A stretch of DNA of 51,177 nucleotides from NCBI GenBank assembly GCA_013140575.1, contig JABFSN010000035.1, positions 1-51,177 on the forward strand. Direction: 5' to 3'. A model generated the notes under the pieces. The model was not told where the DNA came from. It ran no database searches and worked only from the letters and a program-made list of their open reading frames with translations. Positions 1 to 8,151 of this stretch are shown here, piece by piece. The DNA is from Phycisphaerales bacterium. Lineage in GTDB: Bacteria; Planctomycetota; Phycisphaerae; UBA1845. Numbering within the stretch: the stretch's first letter is position 1; each line of letters opens with the position of its first letter. A program made the position numbers and the translations under genes.

Positions 1-127
1 GGCTGTCCATCGTACACCTCCATGTTCTGAACCAACATTTGGAGTTGTAACTATGGCAGCCATACATACTTACACGCAACCTCATCAAGCTTGGCGCGAA
101 ATCCTGTGAAACACGGGGCTACATTCA

Positions 128-220
128 TGCCTGCCCGTGGCAGGCAATTCGCGGAGACGCCAAACACGTACCGGGCAGGATCCCCGTGCCCCACCCAGGC
201 CGGGTGCCCGTGCCACGGGC
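128..220. repeat. Two short hairpin repeats upstream of ctaA
   Basis: Two perfect palindromes lie in the gene-free stretch 1-287. The first (128-146) has arms TGCCTGCC/GGCAGGCA around CGT. The second (206-220) is GCCCGTG/CACGGGC around one C. The second shares the core GTGCCACGGGC with hairpins at 3829-3934 and 44058-44175, so it is probably a member of the same dispersed family. I see no convincing gene in 1-287. Confidence 0.6.
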
Positions 221-287
221 TGCAACGCGTTTTGTCGACACCGGTCGTTGTGCGTTCCGGCGCCGGTTCGCTATCATCACCGGTGAA

Positions 288-1250
288 ATGCCGGAATCGC
301 CGATCGCCCATCCGAATCCGACGCCGAAAAGCGTACACCGCCTGTCCGTCGCGACGGCCGCGGCCACGCTGTTCCTGATATTCGTCGGTGGCACGGTGAC
401 AAGCAACGACGCCGGACTGGCCGTTCCCGATTGGCCGACCACATTCGGCGAAAACATGTTCCTGTACCACCCGCGAAACTGGGTGGGCGACGTTTTTTTC
501 GAGCACGGCCACCGATTGACCGGCGCATCCGTCGGATTGATTGCCATCTGCCTCGCCGTCTGGACGCAACGATGCGATCCACGACCCGCGGTGCGGCGGT
601 TCGCCTGGGCGTTACTGGCCGCGGTTGTCGTTCAGGGTGTGATGGGCGGAATCAGGGTGAACGAGCGATCCATCGCGTTCGCCGTCGTGCATGGATGTTT
701 CGCGCAGTTGTTTTTCGCGGCTGCCGTCTGGATGATGGTGATCACGTCGGCCGCATGGTTCGATGCGGTCGAGGCGCCCGCCACGCCCGTCCCACGGTGG
801 TGGATGGGGGTTTGCGTGGCGACGCCGGTCGTCGTCTTCGGTCAATTGGTCGCCGGCGCGATCTACCGGCATCTGCACGTGGGACTGGCCTGGCACGTCG
901 GCGGCGCGATCCTGGTGACGATCGTCGTCTCCGTCATCGTGATGTGGGTTTCGGGCGAACACGCCGATCGGTTGCTGTTACTGCGGTTGGTCAAGTGGTT
1001 GGGCGCCATCCTGGTCATTCAGTTGACCATCGGCGTCGCAGCCTACGTCGCCACGTCGGCCGCCGACCCGACCGGCGAAGCCACGTTCTGGCAGTGGTTC
1101 ATTCCATCGTTGCATGTGGCCGTGGGGGCGTTGGTTCTGGCGTTTTCAGCCGCCCTGGCGTTGGGCGTTTACAAGCTGATGGGGTCGGATTCGCGGCGGC
1201 GAACCACGCGGTCATCGGACCACATGGTCCCGATGGGATCATCACCATGA
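288..1250 (+). CDS. ctaA: Heme A synthase (CtaA/Cox15 family)
   Basis: This membrane enzyme oxidises the C8 methyl group of heme O to make heme A for the cytochrome oxidase encoded next door. The 320-residue product has about eight hydrophobic segments. The family signature EHGHR is at residues 72-76, and further candidate heme-ligand histidines are at 135, 195/197/203 and 276, each in or beside a membrane helix. I chose ATG 288 because the reading frame upstream (from 186) gives an arginine-rich, non-membrane extension through a palindromic repeat. A -10-like TATCAT at 272-277 would imply a very short leader. The stop overlaps the ctaB start (ATGA), so the two are probably co-translated. The function is clear; the start is moderately certain. 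Confidence 0.93.
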   Translation: MPESPIAHPNPTPKSVHRLSVATAAATLFLIFVGGTVTSNDAGLAVPDWPTTFGENMFLYHPRNWVGDVFFEHGHRLTGASVGLIAICLAVWTQRCDPRPAVRRFAWALLAAVVVQGVMGGIRVNERSIAFAVVHGCFAQLFFAAAVWMMVITSAAWFDAVEAPATPVPRWWMGVCVATPVVVFGQLVAGAIYRHLHVGLAWHVGGAILVTIVVSVIVMWVSGEHADRLLLLRLVKWLGAILVIQLTIGVAAYVATSAADPTGEATFWQWFIPSLHVAVGALVLAFSAALALGVYKLMGSDSRRRTTRSSDHMVPMGSSP

Positions 1251-2137
1251 CCGAATCCACGGTTCAGCGGTCCGGTTTCGCCAATTACGCCATGCTGTGC
1301 AAGCCGCGCATGACCGCGTTGATCGTCGTGGCCGCCGCCGCCGGGTTTTATCTTGCCCACGACGGCTCCCCCTGGGCCGACGCGCTGCCGCGGGTGCTGG
1401 CCATGTCCATCGGCACTGCATTGTTGGCCATCGGCGCCGGCACGTTTAACCAAATCATCGAACGCCGATGGGACGCCCGCATGCGTCGTACGGCCGATCG
1501 ACCCATTCCCACCGGCCGCATGTCCATCGCCGCCGCGATACGGTTTGGACTTGCGACCGCCGCTATCGGGCTGACGACGCTGGCGATCGGTGCATCGCCG
1601 GTCAGCGCCGCCGTCGGGCTGGCATCGCTGATCCTGTACGTCGCGGCCTACACGCCGTTGAAGCGTGTGACGCCGTGGTCGGTCATCGTCGGCGCCGTCC
1701 CCGGGGCGTTGCCCGTGGTCATCGGCTGGACGGCCGCGGCCGGGTCGTTAACCCCGCGGGCATGGCTGCTGTTCGGCATCGTGTTCGTCTGGCAAATCCC
1801 GCATTTTCTGGCGATCGCGTGGCTGTACCGCGACGATTACGCGGCCGCCGGTTTCGCGGTGCTGCCGGTCATCGAACCGACCGGCCGGCGCACGGTCATT
1901 CAGGCTATCCTGTTCAGTCTGGCGTTGATCCCGGTCAGCTTGCTGCCGACGTTTTTCGGATTGGTCGGATACGTGTACTACGTGGGGGCGCTGGTTCTGG
2001 GATTTGTGATGCTGGGTTTCGCGCTCGAGGTCGCCCGACTACGCACCCATGCCAGCGCCCGCCAGTTGCTGCTGGCGTCGCTGGTCTACCTGCCGACGCT
2101 GCTGATCCTGATGACTGTCGACAAAATCCAGGCTTGA
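1247..2137 (+). CDS. ctaB: Protoheme IX farnesyltransferase (heme O synthase)
   Basis: It transfers a farnesyl group to heme B to give heme O, the substrate of the upstream CtaA. The 296-residue UbiA-superfamily protein is rich in membrane helices. The prenyl-diphosphate/Mg site appears as N68-x3-E72-x3-D76 followed by M79-x-RT, which matches the N-x3-D-x3-D-x2-M-x-RT signature with Glu for the first Asp. The later motifs YTPLKR and RDDYAAAG-x3-LPV are also present. It starts inside the stop of ctaA (ATGA), indicating a two-gene operon. It converges on the minus-strand oxidase operon with about 100 bp between, where I see no clear T-tailed terminator. Confidence 0.95.
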   Translation: MTESTVQRSGFANYAMLCKPRMTALIVVAAAAGFYLAHDGSPWADALPRVLAMSIGTALLAIGAGTFNQIIERRWDARMRRTADRPIPTGRMSIAAAIRFGLATAAIGLTTLAIGASPVSAAVGLASLILYVAAYTPLKRVTPWSVIVGAVPGALPVVIGWTAAAGSLTPRAWLLFGIVFVWQIPHFLAIAWLYRDDYAAAGFAVLPVIEPTGRRTVIQAILFSLALIPVSLLPTFFGLVGYVYYVGALVLGFVMLGFALEVARLRTHASARQLLLASLVYLPTLLILMTVDKIQA

Positions 2138-2234
2138 ACGCGATGATTCCAGATCGACGGCGCTGCAACGCCACGCATCTCGCCGCTTTTTCCGAGCCGC
2201 AACCGTTGGCAAGTCGTGGATTTCGATCGCGAGT

Positions 2235-2513
2235 TTATGGTCGAAATAATCCGTCGGGGCGATCGTTGTTGGAATCTGCAGCAGCCAATCGCCGCGCACG
2301 CCGGATCCACGTCCCCGCGACGGCCGTCATCAGAAACAACACGCCGTAGACAATTCCCGCCAAAACGATGACGCCGGCCTTGGCTCCCTTCACCAGCCCG
2401 GAATTGGGGTCGCCGAAACAGACCGAACACGCCCGCGCGACCGATCCCGACAGCGCGACGATCCCAGCCGACGCCAACAGCACCCGCGGCAGTATGGATT
2501 TCGAAGAATTCAC
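2235..2513 (-). CDS. Small exported CxxC membrane protein, last gene of the cox operon
   Basis: I do not recognise a named family. The 92-residue product has a signal-peptide-like start (hydrophobic residues 7-27, ending SVARA), then the motif CSVCFGDP at about 29-36, a second hydrophobic helix at about 46-68, and a basic RRARR stretch. The layout suggests a short Cys-x2-Cys loop outside the membrane, anchored by one helix. The GTG start overlaps the TGA of the preceding gene (GTGA), which argues strongly that the gene is real and translated with the operon. A role in oxidase assembly or copper/thiol handling is inference from position and the CxxC pair only. Confidence 0.75.
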   Translation of the reverse strand: MNSSKSILPRVLLASAGIVALSGSVARACSVCFGDPNSGLVKGAKAGVIVLAGIVYGVLFLMTAVAGTWIRRARRLAAADSNNDRPDGLFRP

Positions 2514-2713
2514 CAGTTCAACGCCCGCAGCTTGCGCACGAACCAGTTCGAATAAACCACCAGCACGCCGCCCAGCGCCACGAACGACAGTGCCAGCGCC
2601 AGGTCGCCGGTCGCCCCGGATCGTCGGTAATGGACGACGCCCCATACGGCCATGAACGCCGACAGGGCGATCGACACCGCGATGAAAACGATGTGAAAAG
2701 CCTTCAACGACAT
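2510..2713 (-). CDS. Small two-helix membrane protein of the cox operon
   Basis: A 67-residue protein with two predicted membrane helices (about 6-26 and 38-58) separated by HYRRSGATGD, and a basic C-terminus. I do not recognise a family. Its ATG shares one base with the TAA stop of the subunit IV gene, and its own TGA overlaps the next GTG start, so it lies between two coupled genes. The in-frame extension upstream of this ATG runs through the subunit IV gene and is not protein-like. It may be a small accessory subunit or assembly factor of the terminal oxidase; only the gene context supports that. Confidence 0.75.
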   Translation of the reverse strand: MSLKAFHIVFIAVSIALSAFMAVWGVVHYRRSGATGDLALALSFVALGGVLVVYSNWFVRKLRALNW

Positions 2714-3021
2714 TACAGCGGCGACCCCGTGCTGCCGCCCACGTCCAGCACCGGCAACAGCATCAAGAAAACGAAAAACAACACCGTCAACGTCAACACC
2801 CAATAGATGATGCTCTTTTCCGAAATCAGGTGCATGAAATAGCACGCCACCAGCGAACCCTTAATCAGCGCGATCAACATGGCCAGCGCGACGGCCGTTC
2901 GAATCGGAAGATGAAACTGGGCGACCCCCACCGTCACGATCGTCAGCACCAGAAGCGCCGCGAATACGGTGACGTACACCCGAACGTGCTTGGCAATGTC
3001 CTCGGCCCCGTGCCCGCCCAT
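2713..3021 (-). CDS. Cytochrome c oxidase subunit IV (prokaryotic type)
   Basis: A 102-residue integral membrane protein of the bacterial oxidase subunit IV family (CtaF/CyoD-like), a small subunit that stabilises the complex. It has three hydrophobic segments (about 14-35, 42-63 and 72-92). The feature best matching the family is helix two with its ALIKG...YFMHL pattern. The ATG follows a GGAG ribosome-binding site, and the gene begins nine bases after the coxC stop. Its TAA touches the ATG of the next small membrane protein. Gene order II-I-III-IV is the usual caa3/aa3-type arrangement. Confidence 0.9.
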   Translation of the reverse strand: MGGHGAEDIAKHVRVYVTVFAALLVLTIVTVGVAQFHLPIRTAVALAMLIALIKGSLVACYFMHLISEKSIIYWVLTLTVLFFVFLMLLPVLDVGGSTGSPL

Positions 3022-3030
3022 GTCCGGCTC

Positions 3031-3789
3031 CTACAGCAAATACAACGATGGAAACAGGAAAATCCAAACCAAGTCCACGAAATGCCAGTACAACCCGGCG
3101 CATTCGATCCGCCCGGCGAACCGTTCGCGGTTGGTGCGGAACATGACCGCCCCGGGGAACAACAGCCACGTGTTCACAATCACCCCGCCAATGATGTGCA
3201 GTCCGTGCAACCCCGTCATCGTGAAATAGGTCCCGAAAAAGTTGCTGTGCCCCGGACCGAACGACGAATGTCGGAAAATTCGCTCGCGCTCGATCTTCTC
3301 CGCCTCGTGATGCACGTCCGGATGCTCTTTGTCCGCGTCACGGGTGAACAGGATGTAATCTTGCTCGTCGTCGTCCTCGGTCAAATGCCCGCGCATCGAC
3401 GTGCCGTCGTGCAGCCAGACCTGGTGGTGATCGAACTTGGGCCGGTACTCGAAAAACTTGATCACCAGGAACGTCAACGCCAGCAGCACCGTCAGCCCCA
3501 GATACATGCGGAACTTGCCGAACTGGTTCAGCTTGACCGACGCCCAAGCCATCACCATGGTCACGCTCGACGCGATCAGCACCACCGTGTTGATCGTCGC
3601 CAGCGGGACGTTCAATTCCTCCCAACCGTGGGGCCAATGGTTCGACCCCACCCGCAGCAGGATGTACGTCGAAAACAGCGCCCCGAACAGCATCACTTCC
3701 GACGCCAGGAACAGCCAGATTCCCAGCTTCGCGTTGCTGACGCCGGTGATCGGATGCGGCTCCGTGATGTATTTGATTTCAGCCGACAC
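3031..3789 (-). CDS. coxC: Cytochrome c oxidase subunit III with a charged insert
   Basis: Subunit III of the heme-copper oxidase, a membrane subunit flanking subunit I. The 252-residue product has five helices recognisable as the family core: [16 protein letters not shown] near the N-terminus and [10 protein letters not shown] and [13 protein letters not shown] near the C-terminus. Between helices three and four lies an unusual hydrophilic segment of about 60 residues (roughly 113-175) rich in His, Asp and Glu (for example TEDDDEQDY and [11 protein letters not shown]). The start is GTG at 3789, about nine bases after an AGGAG. It is separated from coxA by about 150 bp holding three hairpins, the only large gap in this operon. 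Confidence 0.95.
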   Translation of the reverse strand: MSAEIKYITEPHPITGVSNAKLGIWLFLASEVMLFGALFSTYILLRVGSNHWPHGWEELNVPLATINTVVLIASSVTMVMAWASVKLNQFGKFRMYLGLTVLLALTFLVIKFFEYRPKFDHHQVWLHDGTSMRGHLTEDDDEQDYILFTRDADKEHPDVHHEAEKIERERIFRHSSFGPGHSNFFGTYFTMTGLHGLHIIGGVIVNTWLLFPGAVMFRTNRERFAGRIECAGLYWHFVDLVWIFLFPSLYLL

Positions 3790-3828
3790 GCAACGATTCT
3801 CCTATCGGCCCCGTGGCCCTTATCGTGG

Positions 3829-3934
3829 CACGGGCTTCCAGCCCGTGTCTCAAGCCGTGGCACGGGCTTCCAGCACGTGACGAAACCGAGGGCGCATGCG
3901 CTCCGGCCATGACTTCACGGGCAACATGCCCGTG
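3829..3934. repeat. Three hairpin repeats in the coxA-coxC gap
   Basis: Three copies of a CACGGGC-N5-GCCCGTG hairpin lie in the gap between coxA and coxC. They are at 3829-3847 (loop TTCCA), 3861-3879 (loop TTCCA, one arm mismatch) and 3916-3934 (loop AACAT). The core GTGGCACGGGC is shared with the repeats upstream of ctaA and in the tolQ-exbD gap. Inside a transcribed operon they would form RNA stem-loops. They are not followed by T-runs, so they are unlikely to be simple terminators. Confidence 0.85.
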
Positions 3935-3940
3935 CCCACG

Positions 3941-5716
3941 CTACGCCTTGGCCACGAACTGCGGCGAAAAATCGCTCGCCGCCCCCGGCACGCTGTATTC
4001 ATACGGCCCGCGGTACACCACCGGCACGACCGCGAAATTCCCATGCGGCGGCGGCGACGGCGCCGCCCACTCCAACGTGGTGGCCGCCCACGGATTGTCG
4101 CTCACCTTCTTGCCCACCCGCATGCTCGCGAAAAAGTTGATAATGAACGGTATCTGCGCGATCCCCAGCAGCCACACCGACCACGACGACAACACCGTCA
4201 AATCCTGCACCGCGTCGCCGTGGAAATACTTGGTCTGGTCGTACAGGCGCCGCGACACGCCGGCCATGCCAATCCAGAACATGGGCAGAAACGCCCCGTT
4301 CAGAAATATCAGCGTCCCCCAGAAATGCAGCTTGCCCAGCATGTCGTTCATCTTGCGACCGGTGGCCTTGGGGAACCAGTGGTACACCCCCGCGAACAGC
4401 CCCATCAACGTCCCCGGCGCCACCACGTAATGGAAATGCCCGATCACGTAATACGTGTCATGCAGATGAATGTCCGCCGCGGTCAACCCCAGCGGCAGAC
4501 CGGTCAACCCGCCAATCGCGAACATCGGCAAAAACGCCAGCGCGAACATCATCGGCACCGTGTAGCGGATCGACGCCCCGAACAGACTGATGACGAACGC
4601 CGTCAGAATGATCACTGACGGAATCGAAATGATCATCGTCGTGGTCTGGAAGAACGCGCTCATCGTCGTCCCCATCCCGGTCATGAACATGTGGTGGGCC
4701 CACACGATGAACGACATGAACCCCAGGAAGATCACGGAATAGACGACCAGTCGATATCCCCACAACGGCTTCCGCGTATTGATCGCGATCACCTCGCCCA
4801 CGATTCCCATCGCCGGCAGAATCAGCACATACACTTCCGGGTGGGCCAGAAACCAGAACAAATGCTGCCACAACAGCGGGTTGCCTTCGCCGGCCACCTC
4901 CACCATGCGATTGCCCACCACCAGCCCTTCCGGCATGAAAAAGCTGGTCCCCGCCACCCGATCCATCAGTTGCAGCACACCCGCCGCCTCCAACGGCGGA
5001 AACGCCAGCAACAGCAGAAACGCCGTCACGAACTGCGCCCATACGAAAAACGGCAGCCGGAAAAACGACAACCCCTCGGCCCGCAACTGCACCGTGGTCA
5101 CGATGAAATTCACCGAACCGAGCAGCGACGACGTGATCAAAAACACCATGCCGATCAGCCACAGCGTCTGACCAAACGGGGCGATGTTCGACAACGGCGG
5201 ATAACTCGTCCATCCCGACTGCGCCGCACCCCCAGTCACGAAAAAGCTGAACAGCATCACCACGCCGCCGACGAAGAACACCCAGTAGCTGGCCATGTTC
5301 AGCCGCGGAAACGCCATGTCCGGCGCCCCGATCTGCAACGGCAGAACGAAATTCCCGAACCCGCCGACGGCCAGCGGCACCACCCCCAGGAACACCATGA
5401 TCGTCCCGTGCATCGCCCCCAACTGGTTGTAAAACTCCGGCAGCATTGTGCCGCCGGGCATGTTCGCGGCGCCGAAAATCTTCGCGAAAAACGACGGAAA
5501 CGTCCCCTTCGGATACGCCAGTTGATAACGCATCAGCATCATCAACGTGAATCCGAAAAACAAAAACACCAGCGCCGTCACCGCGTACTGAATCCCGATG
5601 ACCTTGTGGTCCACCGAAAACACGTACTTCTGCCAGAAACCCAGCTCGTGATGGTGATCTCCGTGCGCGTGGGCGCTGCCGTGTGAATGGCCGTGATGGT
5701 GATCGTCGTGGCTCAT
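3941..5716 (-). CDS. coxA: Cytochrome c oxidase subunit I
   Basis: Catalytic subunit of an A-type heme-copper oxidase, reducing O2 with electrons from CuA and pumping protons. The 591-residue protein has about 12 membrane helices. The low-spin heme ligands are H103 (AMHGT) and H429. The CuB ligands are H292, H341 and H342, and the high-spin heme ligand is H427 (GHFHY). E294 and Y296 of HPEVY are the proton-channel glutamate and the cross-linked tyrosine. The cytoplasmic N-terminus is very His/Asp rich (residues 2-23, mostly H, D, G and S), which could bind metal; that is inference. Its ATG overlaps the coxB stop (ATGA). Confidence 0.98.
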   Translation of the reverse strand: MSHDDHHHGHSHGSAHAHGDHHHELGFWQKYVFSVDHKVIGIQYAVTALVFLFFGFTLMMLMRYQLAYPKGTFPSFFAKIFGAANMPGGTMLPEFYNQLGAMHGTIMVFLGVVPLAVGGFGNFVLPLQIGAPDMAFPRLNMASYWVFFVGGVVMLFSFFVTGGAAQSGWTSYPPLSNIAPFGQTLWLIGMVFLITSSLLGSVNFIVTTVQLRAEGLSFFRLPFFVWAQFVTAFLLLLAFPPLEAAGVLQLMDRVAGTSFFMPEGLVVGNRMVEVAGEGNPLLWQHLFWFLAHPEVYVLILPAMGIVGEVIAINTRKPLWGYRLVVYSVIFLGFMSFIVWAHHMFMTGMGTTMSAFFQTTTMIISIPSVIILTAFVISLFGASIRYTVPMMFALAFLPMFAIGGLTGLPLGLTAADIHLHDTYYVIGHFHYVVAPGTLMGLFAGVYHWFPKATGRKMNDMLGKLHFWGTLIFLNGAFLPMFWIGMAGVSRRLYDQTKYFHGDAVQDLTVLSSWSVWLLGIAQIPFIINFFASMRVGKKVSDNPWAATTLEWAAPSPPPHGNFAVVPVVYRGPYEYSVPGAASDFSPQFVAKA

Positions 5717-6498
5717 GCGTCCTCTTCCTCTTCTTCCTCACCGCCGCTCGATTTCTGCTCGAGCTGCCACTGCCGGAATTCCTCCGGCTCCTGCACGAAC
5801 AGGTCGGAAATCATCGTGAAATGATTGTTGCCACACAGCTGCGCGCAACCGATCTGATAATGACCGGTCTGCGTGGCCGTGAACCACACCGGAATCTCCA
5901 TCCCCGGGATCACGTCCTGCTTCACCCGCATCACCGGAATCCAGATGCTGTGGATCACGTCCTTCGACGTCAGCCGCAGCACGATCGGCCGGTCCTTGGG
6001 CATGTAGAACTTGTTGTTTAGCGCAATGTCGTCCGCCGCCAGCGGGTCGCTGCGATCCAGCCCGATCAGGTTGTCCGCAGCCATGAACCGCGGATGCGTC
6101 CGCCCGAATTTCCCGTCCGCCCCCGGATAATGGAAATTCCACGCGAACTGCTCGGCCACCACCCGGATTTCCATGGGGTTTTCTTCCGCCTTGGGCGGAT
6201 CGTTCCGGTATTTCGACCACACCGGCATCGACAGCCCCACCAGCAGGAACACCTCAAACACCAACACCCCCACCTCGGCCACCTTGGATATCTTCGCCTT
6301 GGGCAACTGATAGCTGGCCTGATGCCCCGGCCGCGCTCGGAACTTGATCAGGCAATAAACAAAAAAAATGCCCCACCCCACGAACAGAACCGCCATGAAC
6401 CAGTGGACCACATCGATGATGCGATCGATACCCGCTCCATGCATCGAAATGTTCGGTGGAAACCACCAACCGTACGGACTTGTGTCCATGGTTGCCAA
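5713..6498 (-). CDS. coxB: Cytochrome c oxidase subunit II (CuA)
   Basis: It carries the binuclear CuA centre that accepts electrons from cytochrome c and passes them to subunit I. The 261-residue protein has two N-terminal helices (about 29-50 and 75-92) and a cupredoxin domain. The CuA ligands are H183, C218, C222, H226 and M229 (CAQLCGNNHFTM); Gln220 replaces the more common Glu. There is no fused cytochrome c domain. The C-terminus ends in a run of glutamates. This is the first gene of the minus-strand operon, with a GGAG about eight bases before the ATG and coupling to coxA by a 4-base overlap. Confidence 0.97.
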   Translation of the reverse strand: MATMDTSPYGWWFPPNISMHGAGIDRIIDVVHWFMAVLFVGWGIFFVYCLIKFRARPGHQASYQLPKAKISKVAEVGVLVFEVFLLVGLSMPVWSKYRNDPPKAEENPMEIRVVAEQFAWNFHYPGADGKFGRTHPRFMAADNLIGLDRSDPLAADDIALNNKFYMPKDRPIVLRLTSKDVIHSIWIPVMRVKQDVIPGMEIPVWFTATQTGHYQIGCAQLCGNNHFTMISDLFVQEPEEFRQWQLEQKSSGGEEEEEEDA

Positions 6499-6927
6499 AC
6501 TCCGCGATTAGTGCCGCAATCCAGTCTTTACAAGGGCGAACGAAACCGCAGGTCATCAACCATGCTTCCGCGCCGAAGACGATGGCGATCCGACCCAACC
6601 AGCCCTTCCGACCACGCCGCGCCGGTCGAGGCTGGGATTCTAGTCAATTCAAATCCCGTTGCAATACTATTTTCTCGCCCCGCATTTCCCCCCCTCCGCT
6701 GTGTCTCTCTGTCCCCCCCGAATCGCACCCTCCGCAACCTTCACACCCTTCACACCCTTTGCACCCTCCACATTTGCCACGTCGGCCCATCCAACTCTCT
6801 GAACCTGTGTCCCTTCTTCACCATGTCCCTCGGTCCCTTCCTCCCCCAAATGCCGATAACACCGTCATCGAACGCCATTACGCCCCGGGCATGGACCCCG
6901 CGCCGCGGCCACCCTATAAACGGATTG
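6499..6927. other. Gene-free divergent region between coxB and the sigma-54 activator
   Basis: This region should hold the promoters of the cox operon (minus) and the activator gene (plus). On the minus strand TTGTAA and a weak TAATCG lie 17 bases apart near coxB, a poor sigma-70 match. Around 6675-6790 the plus strand is strongly pyrimidine-rich, with repeated CTTCACACCC-like units (about 6740-6770). I see no small gene or RNA here. Confidence 0.5.
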
Positions 6928-7965
6928 ATGTTGGTTTCCGATCCATCCCCCACTTCCCGACGACCGGTCATCGTCGCCGCCAGCGCGGCCATGCAACGCA
7001 TTCTGGATATCGCCCGCCGAGCCGCCGCGTCCGACGCCACCGTCCTCATCCAGGGCGAAACCGGCACCGGCAAGGAGCTCGTGGCCCGCACCATCCACGA
7101 TCAGTCCGAGCGCTCGGGCGGCCCCTTCGTCGCCGTCAATTGCGGCGCGTACACCGACAGCCTGCTGGCGTCCGAACTGTTCGGACATGTTCGCGGGGCC
7201 TTCACCGGCGCCGTCACCGACCGCGCCGGGGTGTTCGAAACGGCGTCGCGGGGCACCGTTTTTCTCGACGAAATAGGCGAAATGAGCCCCACCATGCAGG
7301 TCAAGATGCTCCGCGTCATGCAGGAGCGGCTGGTGATCCGCGTCGGATCCTCAAAAGAAACCCACATCGACGTCCGCGTCATCGCGGCCACCAACACCGA
7401 TCTGGTCGAGAAAATTCGCCGGCAGGAATTTCGCGAGGACTTGTATTATCGGGTCAAGGTGGTTTCCTGCGTCATCCCCCCCCTGCGCGACCGCCCCGAC
7501 GACATCGATCCCCTCATCGACCACTTCCTCGCCCATTTCTGCGCCCTGATCGGCCATCGCGACGTGACCTTGGCCCCCGCCGCACGAAAAATCCTCCAGC
7601 GCCACGCCTGGCCTGGAAACGTCCGCCAGATTCGCGGCGAGATTGAGCAACTGGTCTCGATGGCCGCCGACGGCACCGTCCTGGCGCCGAACGACCTGTC
7701 GCTCGAACTTCGCGGCGAAACCGCCATGTCGCCCATGCCCGCCGCGCCGCAGGGTTCGGCGCCGCCCGCCGCCGCGTCAATCGGAACCGACCGGTCGGAC
7801 GCCACCTACCAAGCCCTGCTCGACGAGTGGACCCGCGCCGTCATCGAGGAGCGCCTCACCCGCTTCGCCGGCAACATCACCCGCACCGCTCAATCCCTCG
7901 CCATCTCCCGTTCAACGCTCTACGCCCTGTTGAAGAAATACGGAATGCACGGTCTGGATGAATGA
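6928..7965 (+). CDS. PspF-like sigma-54 dependent transcriptional activator
   Basis: An AAA+ enhancer-binding protein that remodels sigma-54 RNA polymerase with ATP. The 345-residue product has Walker A GETGTGKE at 43-50, the sigma-54 contact loop GAFTGA at 90-95, Walker B with FLDEIGEM near 114, and the arginine-finger region REDLYYRV. It ends in a Fis-type helix-turn-helix (GNITRTAQ...STLYALL). There is no receiver, GAF or PAS domain: only about 25 residues precede the AAA+ core, as in PspF. Start 6928 is chosen because the in-frame sequence upstream translates the pyrimidine-rich region into a low-complexity peptide; earlier ATGs in frame remain possible. Control is probably by a partner protein or by expression level. 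Confidence 0.9.
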   Translation: MLVSDPSPTSRRPVIVAASAAMQRILDIARRAAASDATVLIQGETGTGKELVARTIHDQSERSGGPFVAVNCGAYTDSLLASELFGHVRGAFTGAVTDRAGVFETASRGTVFLDEIGEMSPTMQVKMLRVMQERLVIRVGSSKETHIDVRVIAATNTDLVEKIRRQEFREDLYYRVKVVSCVIPPLRDRPDDIDPLIDHFLAHFCALIGHRDVTLAPAARKILQRHAWPGNVRQIRGEIEQLVSMAADGTVLAPNDLSLELRGETAMSPMPAAPQGSAPPAAASIGTDRSDATYQALLDEWTRAVIEERLTRFAGNITRTAQSLAISRSTLYALLKKYGMHGLDE

Positions 7966-8151
7966 CCGGCCCGGTGGGGGTCAAACGGGTCACGTTTCGA
8001 GTCACCGACTCGGTCGCATGCCGTGTAAAGACGTGGGCAACGGCCGCCGTTCAAGCCCCAGGAAGGCGAGAATGCGACGTCGGGCAACCCTCGACCGCCA
8101 TCGACCACGACTGAACCGAACGTACGGTCGTGGAGTCGAATAGTGCTGCGC

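Noticed and set aside
128-220. CRISPR-like repeat units at the window start and in other gaps
   Set aside because: The repeats are palindromic hairpins with irregular spacing and no series of equal spacers, and there are no cas genes.
1448-1490. Altered prenyl-diphosphate motif in CtaB (Glu for Asp, Arg for the middle Asp)
   Set aside because: Glu at this place is accepted in the family and all other motifs are normal, so loss of function is not indicated.
3825-3840. TGGCACG of the coxA-coxC repeat as a sigma-54 promoter
   Set aside because: The -12 GC is not at the required distance; the match comes from the repeat family.
4691-5686. Long plus-strand reading frame opposite coxA
   Set aside because: It is rich in His, Arg and Gln with no family likeness and lies wholly antisense to coxA, whose ligands are all in place; high GC gives such shadow frames.
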